From positions 124,001-188,000 of the forward strand of contig CAJPUO010000001.1 in NCBI GenBank assembly GCA_905373795.1: a stretch of DNA of 64,000 nt, written 5' to 3'. The notes beneath the pieces were generated by a model. The model had not been told where the DNA came from, did not search any database, and saw only the letters and a program-made list of their open reading frames with translations. Of this stretch, positions 6,907 through 15,663 are shown piece after piece. How positions within the stretch are numbered: position 1 is the first letter of the stretch; each line of letters starts with the position of its first letter. The stretch is from Candidatus Saccharimonadota bacterium (GTDB lineage: Bacteria; Patescibacteriota; Saccharimonadia; Saccharimonadales; Saccharimonadaceae). A program made the translations under genes and the position numbers.

Positions 6907-7283
6907 CAGAATATCCCTCCCGGAACGAAAAAGTTTGTAATCGCCACCATAAACGCGAAAAGCAGTAGTCCAATGATAGTATTAATCCAAACCGTTCGAG
7001 CCTTGGAAAGCTTATCAGGACTACCCTCGGAAGTAGTATATAAAATAGCGCCAAATATCACCGCGCCAACCGCCAAAACTCCAACGCCAGCAGTCATAAT
7101 CTTTACAACCATTTTCACAATCTCGATAATAGCAGCCTGTCCAGTAGCACCGCCGCAGGCAATAACCGACGTCTTAGCCCCGGCGCACTCAGTCTCAGCG
7201 AATACTTGGCCGGTACTTAGTATAGGACCGCAGACAACCGCAGCGAGGAAAGCGATAGCAATGATGGTATTTCTTTTTATCAT
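6906..7283 (-). CDS. T4SS-pilin-like protein, operon copy 1
   Basis: First gene of the six-gene operon; 125 residues from ATG 7283. The upstream frame extension has no signal sequence or ribosome site. Signal peptide (MIKRNTIIAIAFLAAVVCGPILSTGQVFA), a mature N-terminus with two Cys (TECAGAKTSVIACGG), then VVKIMTAGVGVLAVGAVIFGAILY and WINTIIGLLLFAFMVAITNFFV, separated by TTSEGSPDKLSKART. The leader is about 12 bases. The end overlaps the next gene by one base. Same family and inferred role as the others. Confidence 0.8.
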   Translation of the reverse strand: MIKRNTIIAIAFLAAVVCGPILSTGQVFAETECAGAKTSVIACGGATGQAAIIEIVKMVVKIMTAGVGVLAVGAVIFGAILYTTSEGSPDKLSKARTVWINTIIGLLLFAFMVAITNFFVPGGIF

Positions 7284-7302
7284 AAACAGTTCTCTGGTTA
7301 AA

Positions 7303-7331
7303 ATTGTAAAATAGCCGGGGAAAAAATGCAA
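7303..7331 (-). promoter_or_regulatory. Promoter of the six-gene pilin operon
   Basis: On the minus strand, TTGCAT (7331-7326), 17-base spacer, TACAAT (7308-7303). The start would be near 7296, leaving a leader of about 12 bases. It lies back-to-back with the tRNA-Asp promoter, whose -35 is eight bases away. Confidence 0.55.
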
Positions 7332-7339
7332 ATAGTTTC

Positions 7340-7368
7340 TTGAAAAGAGCAGGGATGTTTGCTATTAT
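7340..7368 (+). promoter_or_regulatory. tRNA-Asp promoter
   Basis: TTGAAA (7340-7345), 17-base spacer, TATTAT (7363-7368); the predicted start, near 7375, is eight bases before the tRNA. Confidence 0.65.
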
Positions 7369-7382
7369 GACTACTGTCAGAT

Positions 7383-7460
7383 GCGCTCGTAGTGAAGTTG
7401 GCCTATCACGCCTCCCTGTCACGGAGGAGATCGCCGGTTCGAATCCGGTCGAGCGCGCCA
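7383..7460 (+). tRNA. tRNA-Asp (anticodon GTC)
   Basis: Acceptor GCGCTCG pairs with CGAGCGC, followed by G and encoded CCA. The anticodon arm CCTCC-CTGTCAC-GGAGG gives GTC, decoding GAC/GAU. Transcribed alone from its own promoter with its own terminator. Confidence 0.96.
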
Positions 7461-7468
7461 CAATAAAT

Positions 7469-7492
7469 CGCTCCTGATTGGAGTGTTTTTTT
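7469..7492 (+). terminator. Intrinsic terminator of tRNA-Asp
   Basis: Six-base-pair stem CGCTCC/GGAGTG around TGATT, followed by seven T residues. It lies eight bases after the CCA end. Confidence 0.85.
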
Positions 7493-7571
7493 ATTTATAT
7501 CTGAAGGTAAAATACCGCATATGCCTACAATTTACAGCATATGCGGTATTGAGTTTTATTTATTTATCGCG

Positions 7572-8636
7572 CTATCTGGCACGTAAGCTAGATATCGGTT
7601 TTTCCACTCCTTCGACTTTTATCGTGGTTTGGCTACCATTTGGTATAATATTGGATACAGCCCAAATTAAACCTGAGTACATATTATTCGTATCAGTAGA
7701 TTTTGGCACCATTTCAATAATACACACAGGAGATTTAGCAGCAGACTCTTCGTCTACCTCATAACCTGTAATGTTACCCTCCGAATCTACGGTAGGTTTT
7801 AATGACTTAGGAACAAACGCCATCTGTATCGTGTTACTGGCTGCGGAGTTGCCTTTTCTTCGTTTTGATATACATTCGCCGCGCCCATCACTGCTGCTTA
7901 CAGCAATAAGTGCAGGTAGTTCGGGGATAGGCGACTCTGCACCTTCTATCTTACCATTTGACATATTAAACAGATTGCAGCGGTGTGACTGTTCTACTTT
8001 TAGCTTCGATACCATATTACGGATCTCTGCCAGAGGATCTTCTTCAGAGTTAGATTTCATAAACAGCTCGCCATATTGGCTGATTATAACCTTTTTTGCT
8101 TCCTCAGGCACAGAAGCATCTGCTAATAAGGCAGCTACGGTCGCTAATTCTGTTGTCGCTCTCCTGACAACTTCAGCATTTCTTTCAGGGTTACAACGAG
8201 CGTTCTTTGGACCGCTTAGCTCTAGGTACGGTAGTCCGCCGTTATTACTCTCATTACCAAAGAATTCATACAGTATTTCGCGTCTATCCTCTTCGCCGGA
8301 GGTAGCGCTCAGTCTGCTGACGGTATCGTCAAGACCGGTCCATTCGCGCAAACCGCTATTCAGTTCCTCATAAGTAAACTTTGGTCTCGGCGCTTCCGGC
8401 GTTGGCGTAGCGGTTTTTTCAGGCGTTGGCGCTGCTGAGGTTGGTGCACCGCTAGCAGCCTCTGTTGTTGGCGTCGAAGGAGGTGCTGTCTCTCTGCTAT
8501 TCCTGGTGCAGGCGGTCAGGGCAACCGCTCCTGTAAGAAGACCAAGACCAAACAACACACTTCTTCTTGGCACTTCTGGTCCTCTACTTGCTAATTTGTT
8601 TATTGAACCGCTTGGGTTATGTGGTTTACGTTCCAT
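7572..8636 (-). CDS. Secreted lipoprotein with Tat-like signal and Pro/Thr linker
   Basis: 354 residues. The N-terminus has a long polar n-region, then PRRSVLFGLGLLTGAVALTAC: a twin-arginine followed by a hydrophobic core and a lipobox LTAC, so the protein is probably exported folded and lipid-anchored. Residues ~46-85 form a low-complexity Pro/Thr/Ala/Glu linker (TPTTEAASGAPTSAAPTPEK). The ~265-residue remainder contains one clear Cys-x-x-E region and PICIIEMVP but matches no family I know. An AGGAGAGGAG site sits 13 bases upstream of the ATG, and TATAAT at 8677-8672. It lies between the pilin operon and the secretion cluster; involvement in that system is only suggested by position. Confidence 0.78.
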   Translation of the reverse strand: MERKPHNPSGSINKLASRGPEVPRRSVLFGLGLLTGAVALTACTRNSRETAPPSTPTTEAASGAPTSAAPTPEKTATPTPEAPRPKFTYEELNSGLREWTGLDDTVSRLSATSGEEDRREILYEFFGNESNNGGLPYLELSGPKNARCNPERNAEVVRRATTELATVAALLADASVPEEAKKVIISQYGELFMKSNSEEDPLAEIRNMVSKLKVEQSHRCNLFNMSNGKIEGAESPIPELPALIAVSSSDGRGECISKRRKGNSAASNTIQMAFVPKSLKPTVDSEGNITGYEVDEESAAKSPVCIIEMVPKSTDTNNMYSGLIWAVSNIIPNGSQTTIKVEGVEKPISSLRAR

Positions 8637-8803
8637 AACGCTTGGGGCTCCTCTCCTCTGGTCGTACCAGAATTATAAATAAACTCTCCTCAGCATGGGC
8701 TGATTGATTTTATTGTAATATATTTACCATAAAATGCAAGAAAATTGCTGCATTTTTCATAAAATATTTGAAGATTTTAGCCTACCGCAACTACCAGCAA
8801 ATA

Positions 8804-8812
8804 TGTTACAAT
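8804..8812 (+). promoter_or_regulatory. Extended -10 promoter of the secretion cluster
   Basis: TGT-TACAAT (8804-8812), an extended -10 with no recognisable -35. The -10 ends nine bases before the ATG at 8822, so the first gene of the large plus-strand cluster would be leaderless. Confidence 0.55.
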
Positions 8813-8821
8813 TGTAGGCAT

Positions 8822-11800
8822 ATGCGGTATGCTCATCTTAAAAAAGTGTTGCTGGTAGCAGTATTTTCAGTTCTGGCTGTGTTAGTGGTGCTTCCTGTCA
8901 GAAGCGCATATGCTGAGGAAACAGCAGAACCAACCAAAGCAGAATGCTATGACAAAACCTGGACAAAAAGCGGAGATAAGGACCAAGGATATTCGTGTTC
9001 TAACGGGGCAACTACTGTGGGGCCTTATAAATTTGAATGTCCATCAGGGTATGGAAAAGATACTACTGCTACCAAGTTTAAATGTGTTAAAGCTGCACCT
9101 GCTACACCTGCTACACCTGCAAAAACAATGGTAGAACCAACCGAAAAGAGCTGTCCTGACAAAGGTAGGAGTCCATCAGGCGACAAAGACCAAGGGTACT
9201 GGTGTCCATCCAAAGCTAGAGTAGGAAACACTTACGAAGCAATACTTAAATGCCCTGCAGGCTCAAGCGTTGAAAATGGTGAAAAAACTACTTATGATTT
9301 TGCCAAGAACGTATATAAGAAAAGATGCGTCGCCTCCTCTTCCTCCAAACCCTCCAAACCCACTTCCCCTTTCGCTGGCGATAAAAAACCTACCGTAAGT
9401 CCTACTGTCGCAAAGTGTTCAAAAGCAGCAAACCATAAAAAAGGCGATAGCAAAAGCGGGTTTTATTGCTATGACGGAAACGAATACTACGCGATAAACT
9501 TTAAATGTTCTACATCATCAGCAATGCAGGAAGCTGTAAAAGACGGGATAACCTGGCGCCGCTGCGTTAGCGCTGGCGACGGCGTATACACGGCTGCCGG
9601 ACAAGAAATGCTTAAACAAGCTCCTGGCTTAGCCGAGATTACCTCTGATCCTAAGGTTATTGGACAATGCGCAGTACAGGCCAAAGATTCTGTAGAAATG
9701 GAAAAAAGCCGCCACTCCGTGCCGGACGAAGCGGCGCGCCGCCAGGAAATCTTCGCTCAGTGTCTGGCTGGAAAAACAGGCAAATCAGTGGACGAGGTAA
9801 AGGCGGCTCTTGGCGGCGTTGATCCGCTTGTTGGCGCTACAAAAGGTGCAGAGGTTACTGCAGCTACCGAGCAGCAACTCGCCCAAGAACAACCCGCCGA
9901 AGGCGAAGAAGAAAATAAGGAAGAATGCGGTAATAAACTAGATGCTATAGGCTATTTCGTATGCCCACTCTTAGAAAAACTTGTTGAATTTGCCGACGGT
10001 ACGTGGGGTCTATTTGAACTTCTATTAAAAACTGATCCTTTACCAAGCGAAGAAGACAATGCTTTACGATCAGCCTGGAATGGGTTGAGGGATGTAGCTA
10101 ACGCCATATTGGCTATAGTTTTCCTGGCAATTATCATCTCTCAAGTCTCAAACATCGGCATATCTAACTACGGCGTAAAAAAAATGTTGCCGCGGCTAAT
10201 AATTGCCGCCATAGCTATAAATATGTCATATTTCCTGATGCAGATTATTACAGACGTAGCGAATATTCTGGGATCAACTCTATACGTCTTCATATCAGAA
10301 TTAGCACCAGAGGTGGATCCTAAAGATGTTGGATGGGGAACTATCATAACGGACATTATTGCTGGCGGTATAGTAATTGGCGGCGGTCTATTAGCAGGAA
10401 AAGCGGCGTTGGGTGCAGCCGCTGGCATGGATGCAAAAGTAGGTTTGTTATTGCTACTTGTGTTCATTGTACCAGCCATCTTAGGCTTAATCGCTGGCTT
10501 GATGGCTTTGGTTTTTCGAGCAGGTATTATACCGGTACTGGCAATTACTTCACCAATTGCCATGGCCGCCTGGGTATTACCGAATACTCAAAAGTTGTTT
10601 GAGAAGTGGAAAAGTACTTTTCTGGGTATGGTATTCCTGTATCCGCTTGCTTCCTTATACTGCGGCGGACTGAAATTTATAGCTTTAACTATTCTAAGTA
10701 CTAAAATAGAAGCTAATGAAATTTTGTTTAGGATGATGGCGGTAACTATGTTGCTGTTAGGTTGCGGATTTGTGGCCGTATTAGCTATAAAATCAAACTC
10801 TATCATGGGCGGTATGATAAATGGCATAAAAAATGCTGGCAATAAACTAACTGCGCCAGCAGTAAACTCGCTATCAAGCTATGCCGGAGCAATGGCAGGA
10901 GCAGCAAAAGCGAGGAGAAAATCCGAAATTGCATCCCGGGATTATTCTAAAGAAACAGAAAGAGGAAAGATTGCATCCCGGCGCAAATGGAGCCCGCTAA
11001 AATTAGCCACTAAAGCAAAGTACGCCATGGGCAGAAGAAGGCAGTCTTTTGATCAAAACTTAAGAGCTGCAAAAGCGCAAGAAGCGGCATTTGAGCAAGA
11101 ATCTCAACGAAAATTTGACGCAAGAGTGGCAGACGACCCCTCAATTCTTGGTAAAGCTGCTCAGACTGTCGGCGGTAAAGCTTACATAAAAGAGGCCGCT
11201 TTCAAAGCTGCCGGCATGGAATTGCAAAGTAAATATAATGGCAACGCGGTAAGAGCGCTGAATGAGAGCAACGATAGTTATGTTAAAGCTTTAGCCGCCA
11301 AAGAGATAGCCGAAAGAGGCAGTGCAAGCGAAATCGACCAGGTCCGCGAATATCTCCAAAAGGGCGGCAGTATTGACAATAGTGACATGGCCGAAGCCTT
11401 AATGAAGATGAAAGGCCGCGATGCTGGCATCGCTGCAGCTGGTAAGGCGGCTTTGGATAAACTAGAAAAATCAGGCGGCGCGCCCGTACATACCGGTGTT
11501 AGCGAGATGCACAGGCTGACCCAAGAGGGCTTTGACAAGCTGGGAGACAAGGCAGCCGTCGAACAAAACGCAGCCGCTATACAAGCTGGCGGTATGGACT
11601 GGGAGCAGGCTGCAAGAGTTCTGGGCGACAGGCATATTATGAGAGAAGCTCCGCAGGAAAACATAGGAGCTATAAAAGCCAGCATACAGGCAAATATTAC
11701 ACAGCAACTAAAGTCAGGTACCATGGATGGAAACCAAGCCCAAAAAGTATTGAATAATAGCCGTGCTATGGAAAATATTTCCGACCAAACCAGACAGGAG

Positions 11801-11980
11801 CTACAGAATATAGTAAATAACGCCGCAAAGCAAGCACAAGCAAACGGAGCTCAAACTCAATCATCAGGACAGCCGCAATCTACAAGCTCTGGAACACAAC
11901 CAGTAACATCGTCGGGACAAGCCCGGCAAGCGCAGGCTGCCACACAATCGCCTTCTGCACCGAAACCACCCAGTACGTAA
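8822..11980 (+). CDS. VirB6/TrbL-like polytopic membrane protein with three Cys-rich extracellular repeats
   Basis: 1052 residues from ATG 8822, chosen because the signal peptide (MRYAHLKKVLL...VRSAYA) starts there and the -10 is nine bases upstream. Residues ~40-255 contain three Cys-rich repeats, each C-x(n)-GDK/S-x-x-G-Y/F-x-C-...-F/L-K/E-C-...-K/R-x-C. After an acidic stretch come about six membrane helices (~420-690) that include SNIGISNYGVKKMLPRL and ITSPIAMAAWVLPNTQKLFEKW, both shared with the next gene. The last ~350 residues are charged, helical and cytoplasmic, ending in a Gln/Ser/Thr/Pro tail. VirB6-type proteins form the inner-membrane channel of type IV secretion. The repeats might contact a partner cell; this is inference. 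Confidence 0.8.
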   Translation: MRYAHLKKVLLVAVFSVLAVLVVLPVRSAYAEETAEPTKAECYDKTWTKSGDKDQGYSCSNGATTVGPYKFECPSGYGKDTTATKFKCVKAAPATPATPAKTMVEPTEKSCPDKGRSPSGDKDQGYWCPSKARVGNTYEAILKCPAGSSVENGEKTTYDFAKNVYKKRCVASSSSKPSKPTSPFAGDKKPTVSPTVAKCSKAANHKKGDSKSGFYCYDGNEYYAINFKCSTSSAMQEAVKDGITWRRCVSAGDGVYTAAGQEMLKQAPGLAEITSDPKVIGQCAVQAKDSVEMEKSRHSVPDEAARRQEIFAQCLAGKTGKSVDEVKAALGGVDPLVGATKGAEVTAATEQQLAQEQPAEGEEENKEECGNKLDAIGYFVCPLLEKLVEFADGTWGLFELLLKTDPLPSEEDNALRSAWNGLRDVANAILAIVFLAIIISQVSNIGISNYGVKKMLPRLIIAAIAINMSYFLMQIITDVANILGSTLYVFISELAPEVDPKDVGWGTIITDIIAGGIVIGGGLLAGKAALGAAAGMDAKVGLLLLLVFIVPAILGLIAGLMALVFRAGIIPVLAITSPIAMAAWVLPNTQKLFEKWKSTFLGMVFLYPLASLYCGGLKFIALTILSTKIEANEILFRMMAVTMLLLGCGFVAVLAIKSNSIMGGMINGIKNAGNKLTAPAVNSLSSYAGAMAGAAKARRKSEIASRDYSKETERGKIASRRKWSPLKLATKAKYAMGRRRQSFDQNLRAAKAQEAAFEQESQRKFDARVADDPSILGKAAQTVGGKAYIKEAAFKAAGMELQSKYNGNAVRALNESNDSYVKALAAKEIAERGSASEIDQVREYLQKGGSIDNSDMAEALMKMKGRDAGIAAAGKAALDKLEKSGGAPVHTGVSEMHRLTQEGFDKLGDKAAVEQNAAAIQAGGMDWEQAARVLGDRHIMREAPQENIGAIKASIQANITQQLKSGTMDGNQAQKVLNNSRAMENISDQTRQELQNIVNNAAKQAQANGAQTQSSGQPQSTSSGTQPVTSSGQARQAQAATQSPSAPKPPST

Positions 11981-11998
11981 GTTACCCCGTACGTTTCC

Positions 11999-12027
11999 TT
12001 GACTTTTTATCTAAAAAATGCTAACAT
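11999..12027 (+). promoter_or_regulatory. Internal promoter before the second VirB6-like gene
   Basis: TTGACT (11999-12004), spacer 17, TAACAT (12022-12027), nine bases before the ATG at 12037. An alternative -10, CATAAT at 12025-12030, would need a 20-base spacer. No ribosome site is present. Confidence 0.55.
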
Positions 12028-12036
12028 AATCCGTAT

Positions 12037-14574
12037 ATGAAGTGGTTACAGACACATATGCGGCAGTTAATACAGCGGTCGCGATGGTTTGCATTTCTGG
12101 CGGCTGGGCTGATCGTTGGTACTCTTGCTGGTGTTTTTTTACAATCTACCCCTGTTATGGCGGCAGATGCTACTTGGAATGGACGGTCTTTAGTCTACCA
12201 GGACAACACATACATAAACATCACCGACGAAAACCAGCTGAAGAACATGGGCTTGGATGAAAAAGGCTACGCTTACGGTATGCTAGACAAATCCGGCGGC
12301 AAGGAGAAAATGAAAGTTATTTACTTTCCGCCTGGCACCGATATAACAACAGCAACCTCGGCAGAATTTATCGTCTATGACTTTAAGAAACCAAGGACTT
12401 ACACCAGAGAATCATCAACTACTATTTCCACCGAAGCTGCCGGCGAAAACCCCGATGTTGGCAGCAGCGATTGCGGCATAGCATCGGTGGGTTTTTATAT
12501 TTGTCCGATCTCGACGTTTTTAGCAAAAAACATGGACTGGCTATATGGTAAACTGAACGATTCTCTGGAGACGCAGCCGCTGAATGTTACTGATAATAAA
12601 AGCGGGTTATATTTGGCATGGAATATTATGCTGGGATTTGCCAACGCGGCGTTTATTATTGCTTTTTTGGTTATTATTTATTCGCAAGTTACCTCAGCGG
12701 GAATTAGTAATTATGGTATAAAAAAGATGTTGCCGCGCCTGGCGATTGCCGCGGTGCTAGTGAATATATCTTATTATATTTGTGCGTTTGCTATTGATTT
12801 ATCAAATATTTCCGGACATGCTCTGCAAGATGTCTTTATGCAGATTAGAACTACAGTTTTAACGACTGGACATTCCAGCGGCGGCAGTATTGAAGTATTT
12901 ACCTGGGAGAATTTAACAGCACTTATTTTATCCGGCGGCGCGGCGGCAGTCGGCATCAGAGCCTTTCTGGTCGGCGAAGGCGGCGTTTTAACATCGGCGA
13001 TTATTCTGCTATTACCGGTTTTACTGGGGGCGCTGCTGGCAGTTTTAATGGTGGTTTTAGTGCTGGCGGCGCGGCATGCGTTGATCGTTATCTTAACAAT
13101 TATTTCACCGCTGGCGTTTGTTTGCTATTTACTGCCAGGTACAGAAAAATGGTTTGAAAAGTGGCGCAAGATGTTCATGACGATGCTGATTTTCTTCCCG
13201 GCGTTCTCCTTATTATTCGGCGGCTCTCAATTAGCAGCGGCAGCAATTTTACAGAATGCATCAACTATCATAGAGGTGATTCTGGGATTAGCGGTGCAGA
13301 TTATCGCGCTGCCCTTAACGCCGTTCCTATTTAAGCTGAGCGGCGGAATCCTAAATCGTATCGCTGGAATTGTCAACAATCCGAACAAGGGGCTTATCGA
13401 CAGGACGCGCAACTGGTCTAAAGATAAAAGCACGGAAATTGCTAACAAGCGGTCGCTGGGCAATGACAACCTAAAAGGCCGGCAGCTTATCCGGCGGGCT
13501 GGCCGGCGCATGAGCCACCGCCAGCGGCGGGCAAAAGAGCGGCAGGAGCGGCTGCAGCAGCAGGCAGACAATATCTATGGCCGGTCTAATCTGCATAAAC
13601 GAGAAGATTTGCATGCCAAGCAAGCTAAGCGGCAGGCTGAAGTTCTGGCAGCACAAGATGAAAATCGATACGCCGAAGCAGTTCAGGGATATGCCCCATC
13701 CGATATCAAGCAGTCTCTTCCCGACAGAGCACTGCAAAGAGTGTCTACAAGATGGGCAAACAGACAACAGCAATTTATGGATGAAGCAGAGGAAACTACC
13801 CGCACCTTAGCGCTGGAAGGAATCCGCAAATCCAACGCGCAGCGCGCCCAGAATAAGAAGCTGGCTGACAATGTCTTAAATAATGACGAATATCAGAGAA
13901 TAGCTGGCGGTAATGTGTATGTTGACGAACACGGCAATAACCTGGGTATGGATGCAGCGCTGGCAACGGCCGTCGCAGCCTCCCGCGGAGAAACTGCCAA
14001 ATCTATCGAGGAAGCGCACCAGGTTATTAATCATTACAAATTTAACGCTCAAGAGAAGCAGGAATTGGCAAAGGGCGGCATCGTCTATCGCGGCAACAGG
14101 GTGTTTAACCGCAATACCCCGTACGTACTTGAGGCAGCTCTGGAAGATCAGATGAAAAATGGAACAGTGGACGAAGTTGTCGATTTGATCAGCCACATGC
14201 CGCCAGAATTTAACGGCTCCGTAGCGGCAGGTTTGGCTTCCTCAAGCGTAAAGGGTAAAGCGCCGTTCTTAGGCGGCAAATTAATTGACGACATAGTCAA
14301 GGGCTCTATTCCTGACGAAGATGCTCTTCTGAAATATGTCGCCGAGTGGGTTGAGGGTGGTAAATTCAAATCCGAGGATGTTTCTATTACTGACGCTCAG
14401 GGCGTCAAGCTTCTCCAAAAAGCCTTTAACAGCCGCCACGGCAGCATTGTCACAGCAGAGAAGCGAGCTGCCTTTAGGAAGAAGATTAATGAAGCGTTGA
14501 CAGAAAGAGAGCTTAAGCGTAATGTTACCGAAGCCGCCAAAGAGCAATATGGAATTCTTAAGACTATGCTGTAA
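12037..14574 (+). CDS. VirB6/TrbL-like polytopic membrane protein, paralogue
   Basis: 845 residues. Signal peptide or first helix at residues ~18-42 (FAFLAAGLIVGTLAGVFL), an exported N-domain of about 110 residues with paired Cys (DCGIASVGFYICPIS), then about six helices. The stretch SAGISNYGIKKMLPRLAIAA and the later TIISPLAFVCYLLPGTEKWFEKW match the preceding protein, so the two arose by duplication. The cytoplasmic part from ~residue 440 is strongly basic (RRAGRRMSHRQRRAKERQERL) and helical. It lacks the Cys repeats of its neighbour. Predicted channel component of the secretion machine; leaderless start. Confidence 0.8.
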   Translation: MKWLQTHMRQLIQRSRWFAFLAAGLIVGTLAGVFLQSTPVMAADATWNGRSLVYQDNTYINITDENQLKNMGLDEKGYAYGMLDKSGGKEKMKVIYFPPGTDITTATSAEFIVYDFKKPRTYTRESSTTISTEAAGENPDVGSSDCGIASVGFYICPISTFLAKNMDWLYGKLNDSLETQPLNVTDNKSGLYLAWNIMLGFANAAFIIAFLVIIYSQVTSAGISNYGIKKMLPRLAIAAVLVNISYYICAFAIDLSNISGHALQDVFMQIRTTVLTTGHSSGGSIEVFTWENLTALILSGGAAAVGIRAFLVGEGGVLTSAIILLLPVLLGALLAVLMVVLVLAARHALIVILTIISPLAFVCYLLPGTEKWFEKWRKMFMTMLIFFPAFSLLFGGSQLAAAAILQNASTIIEVILGLAVQIIALPLTPFLFKLSGGILNRIAGIVNNPNKGLIDRTRNWSKDKSTEIANKRSLGNDNLKGRQLIRRAGRRMSHRQRRAKERQERLQQQADNIYGRSNLHKREDLHAKQAKRQAEVLAAQDENRYAEAVQGYAPSDIKQSLPDRALQRVSTRWANRQQQFMDEAEETTRTLALEGIRKSNAQRAQNKKLADNVLNNDEYQRIAGGNVYVDEHGNNLGMDAALATAVAASRGETAKSIEEAHQVINHYKFNAQEKQELAKGGIVYRGNRVFNRNTPYVLEAALEDQMKNGTVDEVVDLISHMPPEFNGSVAAGLASSSVKGKAPFLGGKLIDDIVKGSIPDEDALLKYVAEWVEGGKFKSEDVSITDAQGVKLLQKAFNSRHGSIVTAEKRAAFRKKINEALTERELKRNVTEAAKEQYGILKTML

Positions 14575-14594
14575 TTTGCTATAATATAAGCAGT

Positions 14595-15653
14595 ATGTCT
14601 GTGTATAAAGTTCCTCAGGACGTGGAGGCGGAAGACAAGCTGCTTGGACCGTTTAGTTTCCGGCAGTTTATTTTCTTGATTATCGCTGTCGTGTCGCTGG
14701 GAGCTGCTTATATTCTGGCGCGGATATTACTACCGCTGGGCTTAATTCCTGTGCCGATTGCCTTATTTTTCGGCGCATTAGCGCTGCCTCTGAGAAAAGA
14801 CCAGCCTATGGAAGTCTATTTGGCGGCAGTAATTTCTTTTATGCTAAAGCCAAAGAAACGGCTATGGCAGCCTGACGGTATTGAGTATTTGGTGGAGGTT
14901 ACTGCGCCAAAAACCGAAGAAACAACCCGCAGAAATAGTTATGATCAAGAAGAAGTGCAGCGGCGGTTGTCGTATTTGGCAAATTTGGTAGACAGCCGCG
15001 GCTGGTCAATTCGCGGCGTTAACGACCCGGACAGTTCGATGCAAGCCGATTTATATAATGAGGCGCAGACGGCATTCGACCCCTTGGATGAGACTGGGGC
15101 AACTGCGCAGAACATTACCAATCTAATCAATCAATCAGATGCTCGGCGGCGGCAGGCAATGATCCAAACGATGTCGGCAGCTCAGCAAATAGCACCTGAC
15201 GACCCTCAAAGCGCATCGTCCACAGACAACTCCCAGTCCAATCAATCACCAGGTTCAAATAGCAGTGCAAGCAATACACAACCCGGTCAAACATCAATTT
15301 CAGATGATAGCGTGCCAGTAGATCAGGTGTTAACAACTGACTATCAGCCTAATCAACAATCTGATATAGAACAATCAATAGCATCCAGTATGAAAGCAGG
15401 GCCATATCCAACCATGCGCCAATCAACGCTTATACCGCTGGACGAAATACCAGTGCAGCCAGCAGCAGAAGCCTCAACCCCGACAGCACCGCCGCAGACT
15501 AGCCTTGATAGCGTCTCGCCTGCTATAATAGACTTGGCAAAGAACCACAGAGACTTCTCTATTCAGACGATCCAGCGCGTAGCAAACGAAATTGAGCAAA
15601 GAGAGAAAAAAGCAAAAAAAATGGAAGATGAAGTGGTGATTTCGCTACATTAA
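14595..15653 (+). CDS. PrgI-family T4SS membrane protein
   Basis: 352 residues. The first ~110 match the PrgI family: MSVYKVPQDVEAEDKLLGPFSFRQF, two membrane helices at ~25-45 and ~50-70, then LRKDQPMEVYLAAVISFMLKPKKRLW. PrgI proteins are encoded beside VirB4 in Gram-positive conjugative systems and are thought to link the ATPase to the membrane complex. The remaining ~240 residues are polar, Gln/Ser/Asn rich and probably disordered, ending in a charged helix (NEIEQREKKAKKMEDE). TATAAT at 14580-14585 is nine bases before the ATG, a leaderless start. Followed after ten bases by its VirB4-type partner. Confidence 0.88.
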   Translation: MSVYKVPQDVEAEDKLLGPFSFRQFIFLIIAVVSLGAAYILARILLPLGLIPVPIALFFGALALPLRKDQPMEVYLAAVISFMLKPKKRLWQPDGIEYLVEVTAPKTEETTRRNSYDQEEVQRRLSYLANLVDSRGWSIRGVNDPDSSMQADLYNEAQTAFDPLDETGATAQNITNLINQSDARRRQAMIQTMSAAQQIAPDDPQSASSTDNSQSNQSPGSNSSASNTQPGQTSISDDSVPVDQVLTTDYQPNQQSDIEQSIASSMKAGPYPTMRQSTLIPLDEIPVQPAAEASTPTAPPQTSLDSVSPAIIDLAKNHRDFSIQTIQRVANEIEQREKKAKKMEDEVVISLH

Positions 15654-15663
15654 GGTGGGAATT

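Noticed and set aside
7195..7461. Minus-strand frame with STGFEPAISSV
   Set aside because: Antisense to tRNA-Asp, the same kind of artefact; it also overlaps the first pilin gene.
7771..8373. 200-residue plus-strand frame opposite the lipoprotein gene
   Set aside because: No ribosome site, Ser/Leu-rich shadow; the minus-strand frame has a proper signal peptide and ribosome site.
9098..9122. Short tandem GCTACACCT-type repeat
   Set aside because: It encodes a Pro/Ala/Thr linker between two Cys-rich units; ordinary low-complexity coding DNA.
11278..11724. 148-residue minus-strand frame inside the first VirB6-like gene
   Set aside because: Lies wholly within a well-supported gene, has no ribosome site, and its composition mirrors the codon pattern of the real frame.
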